NCBI GenBank assembly: GCA_028023455.1
Contig: JAQFVV010000036.1
Span: 6,009,576-6,073,575 of the forward strand
Length of the DNA: 64,000 nt
Source of the DNA: Epiperipatus broadwayi
Taxonomy: Eukaryota > Onychophora > Udeonychophora > Euonychophora > Peripatidae
Direction of reading: 5' to 3'
Below the pieces are notes generated by a model, which worked only from the letters and a program-made list of their open reading frames with translations, was not told the origin of the DNA and ran no database searches. Made by a program: the position numbers and the translations under genes. Positions 11,552 through 24,551 of this stretch are shown here, one piece after another; the first letter of the stretch is position 1; each line of letters starts with the position of its first letter.

Positions 11552-11745
11552 ATTTAACATTTTTTGCTATTGATGGAATTTTCACATTTTATTCAAATCA
11601 GTGATTGTAGTGCCTCTACAACCGTCTTTCTACCTTTTATAACTCTGTGGATGGCTTGTGTGACCAAGTCGAAACATCAGTATATTAATATTAAATGTTT
11701 TTAACACAGATGAACCCGCAAAATATGTATTTTATATATTTAACC
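10509..11745 (+). mobile_element. PLE-2: 5'-truncated Penelope-like element, head to head with PLE-1
   Basis: Begins within RT motif B (ACAATGGACAGCATTACAG...). It is collinear with PLE-1 but in the opposite orientation, and ends with the same 3' UTR near 11745. PLE-1 and PLE-2 together form an inverted repeat with 3' ends outward. Inverted and tandem partial copies with 5' truncation are typical of Penelope insertions. Confidence 0.88.
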
Positions 11746-11910
11746 CGTGCAAATCTTCGTTTTAACATATATATATATATATTGTGCCAGACCATAAAAC
11801 GTCCATGCACAAGATGGCTGTAGCCAACAATTTGGCACAGCTAACTATATTGAATTCGTTAAAAAAAAAAGAGAGTTGATCTATACTAGATTCCCTCACC
11901 TTGTATACAT

Positions 11911-12040
11911 AACTAAGACTTTTTTTTTCATATGTCATAGCATCAGCCGGGATGCAAACCCACACCCATCTGCAACCAACTACTTGCTTGCAAGGCGGGT
12001 GCGATGATCTCTCGGCTAACAATGCTTGACAACTAACACT
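11911..12040 (-). mobile_element. SINE-A copy 1, tRNA-derived SINE with target duplication
   Basis: A minus-strand SINE of about 110 bp (11921-12030): head GTCAAGCATTG, box-A-like TAGCCGAGAG, a box-B-like segment, then ATGCTATGACATATG and a short A tail. It is flanked by AACTAAGACT (11911-11920) and AACTAACACT (12031-12040), a 10-bp duplication with one mismatch. The other copies are at 25.6 and 40.9 kb. Confidence 0.82.
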
Positions 12041-12517
12041 TATATATTAGTTATTTTGAAATAATAACACACTCTATAAATGTAGTATATTTATTGTAAA
12101 CGTTCTAATACATATATGTATAAAGATTTCTGTATATTTGTTTTTCTTTTTTGATAATTTTTAAAATGTTTTTTTTTTAAAAAACAAAATATTTTTTTTG
12201 TGTGTGAAAAGAATCTTCCATTTAAAAGGTGGATTTAATTAATCTTTGTCTTTCTATTTTTTTTTTTTTTTGTATGTAATCAGGTAGAGTAATTTTTTTT
12301 ATTAATTTGTAAATCAAATTACAAGTATGTTATCTAAAGAATGTGGGTGGTCTATCACTCCAATATGGACTCTTGAAATTTCTAAAAAAAGAAAATAGGA
12401 AAGAGATTTTTGAAACATAATTTATAAAAAAATGTACTAAAAATAAAATTTATCTGATGCAATAGCTCGAAGGGGGATGTAAGAAATTGCAACTTGTGGG
12501 TGGACAGGGATATATAT

Positions 12518-12790
12518 AACCTACCTGTGACATGTATGGATTTTAGTATTATTATTTATTGGACTGAGAGATTGATAAGAACCTACCTGTGAGAGTTGTA
12601 GGGATTTTATTAGTATTATTATTATTGGACTGAGAGAGCTATAAGAACCTGCCTGTGAGGTGTAAGGATTTTATTAGTATTATTATTTATTGGACTGAGA
12701 GAGCTACAAGAACCTACCTGTGAGGTGTAGGGATTTTAGTATTTATTGGACTGAGAGAGCAACAAGAATCTACCTGTGAGGTGTAGGGGG
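12518..12790. repeat. Minisatellite, about 56-66-bp unit, four to five copies
   Basis: The phrase CCTACCTGTGA recurs at about 12519, 12582, 12647, 12712 and 12768 with small changes. It is separated by a conserved GGATTTTA-(TTA)n-TTGGACTGAGAGA block. Units vary mainly in the number of TTA triplets. Confidence 0.9.
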
Positions 12791-15730
12791 AAATTATTAT
12801 GAGATGTTTATTCTTTTGGCTCAATATGCTGTCAGATTGTGGAGTATATTTTTTTTAATTCAAGGAGTTTGATGCATATAAATTTTTGTTTATGGGACCT
12901 GACAGTTAAGAATGAACATAAACTTCTGTTGAATGTCTTTTCAATGGTTTGTGCAGATATTAACCAAAGCCATCAACACCCATATGATGTGGGAAATCAT
13001 TTAATCATAAGCACTTCAGTGATCAATCAAAAAGAAGGAAGGAAGCTTATAATCCATTTTAGGAAAAATAAGCTTACCATGAAAGTCACCCATATTGGTA
13101 ATCTGTTTTAAATGATCCAGTAAAGAAACATCCTTACAAATGATGACCAAGTTTCATCTTATCACCCACAAAACCATGGAGTAGAAGAACCATAGCAGTG
13201 CACCCCCCCATTCAGATATGTAATCACCAAGATGTATGTTTTAGAGACCCTGTGTATCCTGATTGAAGGACTCTACAAGAATGGCAATGAGTTAAAGTGA
13301 ATGCCACCATCCTTTCTGGTAGTTTAGTTGGTCCACCCAAAAGTTTGAACCTGGAGAGCAGGCAGATAGAGATGAGTACAATAAAAAAAGAAAGTGTTTA
13401 TAATTTTTTTTTATTTATTGTTTGTATTATTAGAGTAAATATAACAAGTATAATTGTACTATATTTACTAACACATTATAAGATATAATCATTTTTTTGT
13501 ATTGTATAAAATATTGTAAAATAATATTGCTTATACATAGATCTCACTCAAATCCACTAAATATAGGATTATTTTCATGTTCTTTTCCCTCATTTTATCT
13601 TTTCATCTTATTTAATTTTAATCATGGTGGCATCACCTCACATGGAGTGACCTATATATAGCCAGCCTATACATTTTTTATATAAAAAAATAATATATAT
13701 GTAAATATAACTTTACATACTTAAATGTAAAGGTGTATATAATCTTAAAAGTTTATATGAGCAAATGGGAAAGTTCAAGGGGTTAGATCTGTGTATAACT
13801 TATTTCATTATTTTGGGGGATTTATAAAATGAAACATTTATTGTTTTGTGCAGGGAGACCACACCCATTGGCATCTATCTTTGACCATTTTGTATTTTAT
13901 GGCAAATAAGTTAACTTATGTATAAGTTAGAAAATGATTTCTTTTTATTTCTTTGTTTATTTTAATCTAAATGTAGATCTTGAATATAAGGATTTAAATA
14001 TTTTTGTGTGATTATATGTAGAATCATAAAATTGAAATAGAAAGCCATATAATTCATTTATGACTTAATATTGTAATGTTTAAATTTATATATGGTAGAG
14101 GGGGGTTTAGTTAAATAAACGATATTATCTCGTATTTTATTTGTTTATCGTATAATTTATTGTAGAATAAAAATAATAATAATAATAAAATGCATTCACC
14201 TATTTGCGATATCTGCTTACCACGGCTATAAAAGGTTATAAAAATACTTACCCAAAGTACCTGAGATAAGGATTTATATTTGACTTAGTCATTTCGATAC
14301 TATATCAGGGAGTTGAAATATAATATACTATTCACCCAGTTTTTCTTCATCCAAATAAAACGTTTGTCCAAGAACAGAAAAGAAATTCCTTTTTGCATAC
14401 TCTCTTGACAGATAGGGAAGGGAAATTTATATAATATTTTGCTTTCTTTTATTATGTTGGGGGTGGCACTAAGGTTTGTCAAATAGATACAATACTTTTA
14501 AAGGTATTGAAGAGCGAGGGAAAATATCTACGGGCAAATTTTGATTTTATTTGAAATCAAATTTCTTTCCTCTAATAATTAGTAAAGTAATACTCATTTG
14601 TATTTAACCCCGGGTATTATCGAAGATTATTATCGATCTCCCATTTTAAAAATGTACATGTCATTTCATGCTTGTGACATACACAGATATATAGTATCTT
14701 TTTTTTTAAATGGATAAGGCATATGAGATTTTGAACCGGTACAATATATATATATATTGTAATACATGGAGACCAATCTAACACTAATATTATATACAAT
14801 TTATTTTTAATTTTTTTTAGCTTATTGCAAGTATGACAATACTAAAATTGAATATCTTATAGAGTGACCATTGAAATTTTAATATGTCATCATATGTTGT
14901 AACTTTTAGGAAAAATATCAAATTTTGAATCCACACTTAAACTATATTAAAGTTAATTTTTTGTTAAAGCATGCACTCTATGATAGAAATTAATAAGATT
15001 TAATACCCTGTAAACATATAATATTTTATGTGTGAATGAATGATTTCATCAAGAAATAAAGCAATATTTTGTTAGTTCATAGCTAATATTAAAATGAGTT
15101 AGAATAATTAATATAACTTTAGTTTATTGTTTAAAGTATGTGTGTGAATATATATATATATATTGTCTTTTTAAATTTATAGAAATATTACTTTTAAATA
15201 TTGATACAAAATTTTTATTTAATATTTTTTAAAAAAGACATTGTTCAATATTATAGTAAATAATATATTTTAAATTTATTGAAACAATGTAATATTTTAT
15301 TTTAAATATATTATAATGGTCAGGTGTATTGAAGTAAATACGTTTTAGCATATCTGCCGCACAGAGTGCCAACAGGCTATTTGAACCTGGGAAATTTATA
15401 GAGTAGGCAGATACGCACTGTTAAGATCTAATTTTTTACATATGTTTTATTCCGACCATCAGCCCATGCCACTAGCTCAGTGAGATGCAGAGATTTATAA
15501 AATATAAATTCTTATTTAAAAATATTTTCAATATTAAAAAAATAAAAGAAGCCACTGCCAGTAATAACACACACACAAATATTTATTAAACATATATAAG
15601 ATTTAGAATCATTTTAGTATCACTTTTACTTTAAAATTTAATAAAATATCAGTCATATATCGCATGACCTATATAGCTTGTATTACCAATATGTAATATA
15701 TAAAGAGCCTGCTAATAGCTCTAAGCAAGC
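12791..15730. other. No gene seen
   Basis: AT-rich sequence with only short unrecognised frames, such as one at 12839-13111. The part at 13130-13390 is less AT-rich but has no sustained frame. A 150-bp stretch at 15340-15490 has GTTCAAAT on the minus strand, recalling a tRNA B box. Only one copy is present, so I do not call it a SINE. Confidence 0.5.
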
Positions 15731-16141
<411 letters not shown>

Positions 16142-17815
16142 TTTTTTTATGATAAATGCTACAAGAGAAAATACCTGAAGCCTTTATCTAAGATGGTCCA
16201 CATTTTGACTTTTATTTTAGAATTTAATTTACGTTTAAACTTTTATTTTAGAAGTTCGCACAGATGAATTAATATTTTATTAGAGTGTCAAGTATGAATA
16301 GACTACATAGATTGCATTTGAAAAGAAAATATTCTATCCCTGATTTAACCTTAAGCCAAAAGTTCGCAGTCAAACCAACACCAATCTATCTGATATATCG
16401 ATGTATTCAAAGCAGCATGAATTTGACAGCACAATACCATACTGGCAGAAATGTACATCTGAACAGCATGGTTATAGAGAAAAAAATTATCTCTCATCCA
16501 GTACAGGAATGTTACATCTGTCTGGTGAGAAGAACAATAAAAAAACTCCATAGGAAGGGATTGCAGTCCTTTTTGCTGACTTATAATCCCATTCCATAGG
16601 CAAAGGGGTGATCCATAGAGAAGAAAATACCATTTGTCTCCGATGGTCAATAAGAAATAGGCTTATTTCACCAAAGTGTGGCATATCATATGATCCTGCA
16701 TGTAGCGGACCTCATACTACATTTACTAATTACACCAATATATCCAATCAATTAACTCAATTTAACTATGAAACAAATAATCTAAGAATTACCCTCCCTT
16801 AACTAACATAACTTTACAAATCTATGCAGCCATTTACACCTGACTTAAATTTAACATTTATTAAAAGTTGTTTAACAAAAAAAAAATCATAATAAAAACT
16901 TAAAAAAATGAAACAAATAACTTAATGGAAATGACTTAAAAAAATACATCAAATAAAATTAGTTATTAATAATAATTTATGTTGGTCAGATAGGATTCTA
17001 TTTCTATTAAATACTGAAAAGGTTTTGGAATTAAAGTTCTTACTGTTTTGAAAATGTTCATTAGTTGTATAGTTCTTACTGTTTTAGAAAAGTTCATTCT
17101 TTACAGTTACTTGCAAATTGGGATCCAGCGTTAATTTCCCTGATGTCCTATGGTCCACTATATAGAAAATGATTGGTCATTACTCTTTTTTTCTTTTTTT
17201 TAGCAAAACTGAAGGGATTGAAGAGTGTGTCTTTTCAATCCCTTTTCCTTCAACTCTCTCCACACTAACACATATAGCACACCTCTGCTTTCACATCTCT
17301 TCCTTTTCTTTTTTTTTAATTATTTCCAAACTTTTTCTTTTATTGTAAACTTTCAGATCCAATGGACATTACATCATGATGATGATGGTCTTTTTATTGA
17401 GGTCTGTTTCCTGAGGGATTTCTTTTATTGGCCATCCTGTTCCCATTGTTTTTTCTCTCCTATCTGATCTTTCATTATACATTTTGAAATGCCCAAAGGC
17501 TAGTTCACTTGGACTAATTAAAATAATCATTTCCATTTTATACAATAGAATTAATTAAATTTGTACATTCTTAAAGATATATTTTTATCTTTAAATCTTT
17601 TAAGTTCTTTTTTTCTTTCTGAAAATTTAGTTTTAAAATACTTTCTTTTTCTTTAATAAACGTTTTTTTTAATAATTTTTCATCTGTGCGATTTTATATA
17701 TATATAAAGTTTAGATGACTTTTAATTTTCAATTTTTAAAAAAACAAATTTTTATTTGCGAACTTTACTTTTAATTTTACTTATTATAATAATGTAATGG
17801 CATGTAAGCCCGTTA
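16142..17815. other. Unassigned; less AT-rich island at 16285-16800
   Basis: The 16285-16800 island is open for 60-104 codons in several frames on both strands. Fragments such as ATCCATAGAGAAGAAAATACC loosely recall C2H2 zinc-finger linkers, but no Cys/Cys-His/His finger survives. I do not call a gene. The rest is AT-rich. Confidence 0.35.
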
Positions 17816-17819
17816 CAAT

Positions 17820-18215
17820 ATAATATATAGGATATTTTGATCTCAGACTTTCACATGTCCCTCAACTCTCCACACTATCTCATACTACCAATACACTTGA
17901 CCACATATATTTCTAAAAAATTAATAATCACCAATATATGCATTTTGTGCTAAACCAGCACTCATCATTTGGTCCAGATAATCATCTCTACACATGTATA
18001 CAATAAGTGCTCAGATTTATATTAAGATAGTCAATCTTCATACTTTAATGCACCCTTCAAGTCTTTATTGAAAATATGATAGTGGATTGCTCAAAACCCA
18101 CACTGATGTCAATATTCTTGTCACCCCCACATTAACCATGAGTCACTTTAACCCCTCATGTACAGGACAATCCATTTAAGTATATATATGAGGGCTGGTC
18201 AGACATTCAAGCTAC
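17820..18215 (-). repeat. SINE-B copy (tRNA-like interspersed repeat)
   Basis: Carries the family's inverted tRNA-like module (CAGACTTTCACATG...CACACTATCTCAT), the segment AATAATCACCAATATATGCATTTTGTGCTAAACCAGCA (split here as about 17925-17963), and the distal TTGACC/CCCCTCATGTACAGGACA block. It ends near 18215. It matches 21897-22320 over most of its length. Confidence 0.75.
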
Positions 18216-18712
18216 TATTTAATGACCTTCAACAAATATTATTAATTAGAAGTATTTTTATTGCCAAAAATGCCACGATTTCTTTTAAAAACTATTCACA
18301 CACTCCAAATTGGTGGTTGTGTAGATTTAAACAATAAGATTTTGTGCCAATGACAGACAGGTCAAAATACTGAGTATGCCATTCACAGGAATATATAAAC
18401 AGTGTTAAATTGGATTAGAGACTGATCGACATTTATTTTATCTAGGCATTTACTATCTCTTTATATATGTTAAATTTAATAATTATTTAATAGGAGTCAT
18501 TTCAAAATGCAAAACTAAATACCAATAAACATTTCACCTCAGAACAGTTATTCTGAGGAGTAATTTAAGTGGTTAACATCTTGCAACATCACTCTAAATC
18601 AATTATGCACAAATTAATAAAAACAAGAAATGTTTAAAATTTCATCAAAAATGCTTGGAGGAATCATTGTTATACTTTACCTATATGATCTAATTAATAC
18701 AAAGAGAAAACT

Positions 18713-18974
18713 AGGTAAACAAAGGCAAAACTCTCCATACAGTAGTGCCACCCTGTGCCAAACAGAGTAATCAATGGATGCCAGATCTAGGTGCAGTGCT
18801 CTCAGATCCAATGCTCCTCACTGATGATGGCCACAAGCCAGAAACTAGACTGGGGATATTGGATGAGTAGGCACTAGATAGGGATTTTATGCACAAGCCT
18901 TCTGGCATCCATTGATTACTCTGTTTGGCACAGGGTGGCACTACTATATGGATAGTTTTGCCTTTGTTTACAAT
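18713..18974. mobile_element. Foldback MITE with 70-bp terminal inverted repeats
   Basis: The left arm (about 18715-18786, starting GTAAACAAAGGCAAAACT) is almost exactly inverted at 18902-18972. The loop reads GATCTAGGTGCAGTGCTCTCAG and so on. There is no coding capacity. The loop plus right arm recurs at 62915-63098, and the right arm alone at 49875-49990. No clear target duplication is visible. Confidence 0.85.
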
Positions 18975-20432
18975 AATTATGTGCTAGTATGAAGATGGTG
19001 ATTATGTGATGTTTAGTGGAGAAACCTAGGTAAACACCTATTGTTTGAATTACTTCAGTAATGACTTCTTTTCTTTAAAGGAAAAAAATGCATTATCTTA
19101 AAATCCTTCACAATATAAAAACCATTGAAGGAATTGTTTCAATAAATGAATCATTTTAAAATTCTTTAATCTCCCTAAATACAAAGTCCCAGCATTCAGA
19201 TGAAAAATGAATACATCTCAATTGATATGAAATTTACTCTTCTTGTTTATCATTATCTAATGTACAATGTTTTATTATAATATCTAGATGATAAAGTGAA
19301 AGTAGATTCACTTTATATCTCAGCAGGTTTATTTCTCCACTATTATGTATTTTATTAATGTGCTAATATGCTATTGTTACATGTTTAATATTTGTTAGTT
19401 TATTGGCAATGGTGCTAATAAGAGTAGAAATTAATTCTGTTCTGAAAATTTAAATATAAGCTTATTCATTTAATATTTTCCAAGTTAAAAATTCCTATTG
19501 GCTGAGTGAATTAAACTTTTGATTGGCCAATTACAGAATAAGCAGTAAAAATATATTAGTCTTTTAATACTATATTTGTTTTAGTTTACTTTCTAAAAAG
19601 CAAATTCATAATTTGTCACATTATTTAAATAAATGAAAGTTTTTTCAAAAATAAATTTCTATTTATAATTGATAAAAATAATTTATAGTGGAAAACATAA
19701 AATGAATGTTTCCTAACCTATTTCAAAATGTAGCTTATGTCATTGATTTTTTTTTTTCAATTTACTTTCCTGTAAAAGTAAATAATTTTTACTAAATTCT
19801 GAATTATTCTTTTAAAATAATTATATTTTCACACATATTTTATGAAATAATAGATATGTAAAAAGAATACTGTAAAACATACATTTTCATTTTGAAAATC
19901 AAAACAAAGAACTTAGAACTGTCAAAATTGTTGACAAGCATTCCCTTTTATTGAAAATGAGAAACAACCAATCAGCATCTTGGAAAGTCTGCCTTCTCTC
20001 ATTGTTATAGCTTTCAATATAAATATTATTGATTTTTTACTTGTAAAATAATTCCAGAGATGGCAGCATCTATGGTACATTTTTCTTGATAAAATGACCA
20101 TAATACATAAAAATTAGTGGTTTGAGAGTGAGTTAAAGCCAATTATGACTATTGTTGTAGAGTCTGGAGGAAAGATTAAAGTTACAAAAATATCTCACTT
20201 GATTAGAAATTCTTTTTTTTTATATTATTATATAATCTAAATATTTTTGTATGATCTTATATGGAAGATGAATATAAATTTATTTTGTACCTGTAAATAA
20301 AAAATGTTGATCCCAGGCAAATATTGAATTTATATAGCAACTACTTTGAAAATTTATTTCTACAAATATTATATGTTTATTTAATACATATATTTATATA
20401 AACTCCCCATCAGTTAATATTATATAATACAA
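18975..20432. other. No gene seen
   Basis: AT-rich sequence with no recognisable element or sustained frame. Confidence 0.5.
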
Positions 20433-20613
20433 CAAGATTAATACTTCAACACTGATCAATATTAAGTAAATGAAATACTTTCAATCTAAAGTGCAACATA
20501 AGCTTCTTTTTTAAAAAAAAAGATCAGGCTGTCTTTAAAAAAGTTTCATCCTGTGCTTTGCATTAAGAATATTTCATTTACTTAATAGACCTGTGCTGGA
20601 ATATTAATCTCAA
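20433..20613. repeat. Small foldback repeat
   Basis: ATTAAGTAAATGAAAT at about 20461 is inverted as ATTTCATTTACTTAAT at about 20571. The arms extend outward to AGATTAAT/ATTAATCT. The loop is A/T-rich around 20510-20545. Confidence 0.7.
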
Positions 20614-21660
20614 CTTATTATATATACAAACATGACTTAATTAACAGGCAGGCAGCGAATGTTAAGATCACAGAATTGGGGGAAGGTTAGCCTTTAAAAG
20701 TATTAGTTGACAAACACTAGGAGGATAGGATAATTTTTTTAAAATATATCTGATTACTATATTTATAAATATTCAATTATATAATTACATATATTGCTTT
20801 GAAGAAATACAGACATCGGTTTATATTATTATTACATATATATATATATATCTTGTTAAAAGGAAGTTGCCTTAACAACAATTTGAATTTGTTGATTGTT
20901 ATTGATATTAGGATTGTCTAAGTGTTTGACTGGTTTTTAATGATTATATATATATGTAGATAATTAATAAATAAAATACATCAATAACATTGTAAATATT
21001 GTTCATAAATTGGGATTACAATGCAGAGCATCTTTATCAACCCTAATCTGTAGTTTATTTTAGCAAACTTAAATATGTATATATCCATTTTAAAAAGAGG
21101 AATGTTATTGTCTTTTTAATTAATGGATTGTTTTGCAATAATTATATGTCAATGCTTTTTTTTTATTATTACATTTCTCCAAGCAAATGATTTTAGTATT
21201 AACAGTTTCAAACAAATGATGGTTTTCTTCCCATGAACATTATTGTTTTTAGTCCTTTTATGTAAACAAATGTATCCATAAGTCTAGACTTCAAATTTGC
21301 TTTTCGTCAAGCCAGGTCATAAATCATTTGCGCCTTATCATTATTTTCAAGTTGGTTGCTAGAATTGTTAATTAGTTTATTTAACGATAAAGGATATCAA
21401 AATCCTATATTAAACTATGTTTAAAAGAGAAATTGTCTATATAAATTAGATTATGTACAGCATATGTTCATTGCTTTTATAAATGTTTGATCATTTTTAT
21501 GTTTGAGTAATCTTTTTTATTTCCTTATTAGGCATGATTTTAGAATATCCAACTCTAGTCAAATCATTTTTATAATTATATATATTATTTTCCTGGTTAA
21601 TTTAAAATTTGCAAGATTTAAATTTAATATATGATTTTTTTTCTCTACAGTACACGCTTT
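20614..21660. other. No gene seen
   Basis: AT-rich sequence with short TA runs and no recognisable element. Confidence 0.5.
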
Positions 21661-21664
21661 TTCA

Positions 21665-21772
21665 TACCTGCACTCCAATATGTAATATGCAGGGGTTTGA
21701 ACTCAGACTTTCACACGACCCTCAACTATCCACGCTATCCCATATTACTGACACACTTCATAACATACATGT
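21665..21772 (-). repeat. SINE-B fragment (tRNA-like end)
   Basis: Only the tRNA-like module: on the minus strand it reads GAGTTCAAACCCC after a CGTGTGAAAGTCT segment. It matches 21897-21990 and 54960-55030. Confidence 0.7.
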
Positions 21773-21896
21773 TTAAATTTCTAAATAAAAAGAATTTCAA
21801 ACCTGCTATTTTATAATGAAATGGAACATTTGATAAGGAATGTAAATACCCTTAATACTTACTAGCATTATACGCATTTAGCTAGTTTTGTTTTTA

Positions 21897-22465
21897 TATA
21901 GGGTTTATGAGCACAGACTTTCACACGACCCACTACTCTCCACACTATCTCATAACACTGATACCCTTGAACACCTATATGTTGAAAAGATAAATAATCA
22001 CCAATATATGTATTTCATGCTAAACCAGCAATCATCAGTTGGTCCAGATTACCATCTCCACACATATATGCTATAAGTGCTCAGATATATATATATATAT
22101 ATATTAAGATAGCCAAACCTTATATTTTAATGGACAGGCTTCAATCTATTCCACACTCCAACTCTTCAACCATCCATCCAATTGAAAATCTGATGATGGA
22201 ACGCTCAAAGGCCACCCTGAGGCCAAGATTCTTGTCACACCCATGTTGACCTAAGGTCAATCTGACCCCTCATGTACAGGACATAATCCATTTAATACAT
22301 ATACAAGGGATGGGCAGACATCTCTATTATGAAATAACTGAAACACACAGGCTTATTATATACCTGTGTTTATATATGTAATATATAGGGTATATTAGCA
22401 CAGACTTTTATACGACCCACCACTCTCCACACTATCTCATAATACTGATACACTTGAACACATAT
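21897..22465 (-). repeat. SINE-B copy with a second tRNA-like module in tandem
   Basis: On the minus strand a tRNA-like module (22465 to 22385) leads into a 400-bp body and then a second tRNA-like module (21990 to 21897) in the same orientation, about 488 bp away. The body carries the markers TGTCTGCCCATCC, TGAGGGGTCAGATTGACC, TTGGATGGATGGTTGAAGAG and CATTAAAATATAAGG. The arrangement looks like a dimer or the remains of a tandem array. No poly-A tail or target duplication is visible. Confidence 0.75.
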
Positions 22466-22732
22466 GCTAGTTTTGTTTTTCTAATTTCAAATTTAATAAA
22501 AAAAAATTAAAAATTTAATAGATTTGTGTTAATGTCTTCAACTTTTTGGCTCATTTAATTTCTAGTATTTTATTTGAATTTATACGTATTAAATGAATAT
22601 TAGGTGGATCACAAATTAAAATATTATCAGCGTATCCAGCATATATTATGTACTTATTAATATTTAAAAGTAAATGACTTATGTTTTAATAAAGACCACA
22701 GCTAAACTCTATACAACATTGTTAATTAAATA

Positions 22733-24060
22733 TTAAATTAGTCCACATGGTTAAGACATCCACCACTGTCCTCTGAAATAAATATATAAATATATTAGAG
22801 TCTGTGTTTCAAAATAGTCAGCCTCAAAATAATACCACATTGAAACTGTATACTATTATATCTTAAATATTGAAGTAACTAATTCAAATAAAGAGCTTGA
22901 AATTTAAATAAGCAATAATCTTACAGGCTCTATTATATTTATACATTTATTCCATAGAGAGCAATGCTGGGATTTCTTATTCATGTGTTCAGTAGATTGC
23001 AGTTTATGGATAATAAAAGAATACCCAAAATAGTATTTAATTGAGTTATGAATAAAAGGCAGGCAACAAGATGGGTGAGAAAGATAATATGATATGCTGA
23101 AGATTTGACTAAAGAATTTATGTCAGTCTATTTATACAAAAGGTGGGATGATTATGTTAGGAGAATGTTACGGAATGTGATAGAAGAATAAATGCATTAA
23201 TAAAGAATAGGGAGTTGGAGAGATGGAGAAACTAGTATGGAGAGTAAAAAGAGTTTAAATATATATAAAAGTAAACAGAATATTGGGTATGAGTTAATAG
23301 CAAGGAAAGTAGTTTACTGTTTGAGACTCGAATGGGATCTTTAGCAATAAAGGAATATGTACATAAATGAAAAAATGTGAGTGATTTAGTCTGCAAGTTG
23401 TGTGAGGAAGACAGAGAAAATATTAGTCATCTGTTAATTGAATGTAAATGCCTGAAAGCAGAAAGGATACAAATAATGAAGTTGTGGAAGAATAAATATA
23501 AACAAAATGATTATACAGAAAATGTGTTATTGGTTTTTATGCTGGGTTTGGGAAAAGATAAAGGGGATTTAGATATAAAAACTATGGAGTTGACAAAGAT
23601 TATGTTGTGGGAATGGGATGGAGCAGGGTAGAGAAGAATATGGGAAAACTTAGGGCAGGAAATGGAAAGGGAAGTTAAAGAGGCTAACATGTTTCTCTGG
23701 GCATAGTTGCTGAGATATTCCTGACTCTGTATATGAAGAAGTCATGGTGCATCACATCGCATCATGTGGGGTTAGCATTGGGATTATTTTCATACATAAT
23801 TGTGTTAGGTGGTTTAAAAATTACTAATGTTTAGTTTGTCTTTATATAATAGTAGTAAACATGTTTGTTATGTAGCAAAGCTAAGATTAATGCTTATTTA
23901 AATTTCAAGCCTTTGTTTAAATTATTTCATATTTCAATATTTAAGATCTAATAGCATACAGTTTCAAAGCGTTATCATTGATATCATTTTGAGGCTGGCT
24001 ATTTTGAAATATTTAGACATTTATTGCAAAGATGGCAGTCTTAACCATGAGGGGTAATTT
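22733..24060. mobile_element. Foldback with about 190-bp arms enclosing a LINE-2 fragment
   Basis: The left arm (about 22733-22926) is inverted at about 23881-24060. Shared strings include GGTTAAGAC, CAGCCTCAAAAT, ATCTTAAATATTGAA and CTTGAAATTTAAATAAGCA. The loop holds a plus-strand LINE-2 fragment (22987-23770), so a LINE appears to have inserted between the arms. Confidence 0.75.
22987..23770 (+). pseudogene. LINE-2 3' fragment, C-terminal zinc-knuckle region
   Basis: 5'-truncated. It begins AGATTGCAGTTTATGGATAAT exactly as in the longer copy near 35525 and ends in the same GCATCACATC tail. The 84-residue frame at 23377-23631 has VCKLCEEDRENISHLLIEC, a Cys-x2-Cys...His-x4-Cys knuckle of the kind found after the RT of many non-LTR retrotransposons. 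The segment before it is broken by several stops. It is dead and cannot move itself. Confidence 0.82.
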
Positions 24061-24551
24061 AATATTTGTATTTATTTAAGTTTAGCGTTAGCACTGGGAT
24101 TATTGGCATGATTATTGGACAAACTTATGACCAGATTATAGCTATTATAAAAGTATTCTCATTAAATGTAGAAAACAGATTAGTATTTATGTAACATAAA
24201 ATGTCAATAACTTTACTCAATTACTATACATGATGCTATTTTTCAAAATGTTCTAACTGATTTTTAAGGAGCAAAACATGTTTCCTAAACCATAAAATAG
24301 AGTAACATTAAATGAAGCTACTGTAAATTCACCACCAAGTTTATGGCAGATAATTATTCTTCATATTGTTCAGAACTTTTTAATCAATCATATTATTATT
24401 ATGATTATATTTTGATCAATGATGACATTGAAAAAATATGTCTGTCTATGAAGTGATAAATATAGCAAAGTTATTGTTATTAATCAAATAATTATATTCT
24501 AATCAGCATCCAATTAACATCTTTACTTCCATTTATAAGACTTTTTAATAT
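24061..24551. other. No gene seen
   Basis: AT-rich. The phrase TTAGCGTTAGCACTGGGATTA near 24084 echoes GGGGTTAGCATTGGGATTA at 23768-23786, a minor direct repeat beside the foldback. Confidence 0.5.

Noticed and set aside
15340-15490. Further tRNA-like SINE
   Set aside because: Only a B-box-like GTTCAAAT; no second copy, tail or target duplication was found in the window.
16285-16800. Possible zinc-finger gene
   Set aside because: Some linker-like strings, but no intact Cys2-His2 spacing in any frame. Both strands are open to a similar extent, as expected for a less AT-rich patch.
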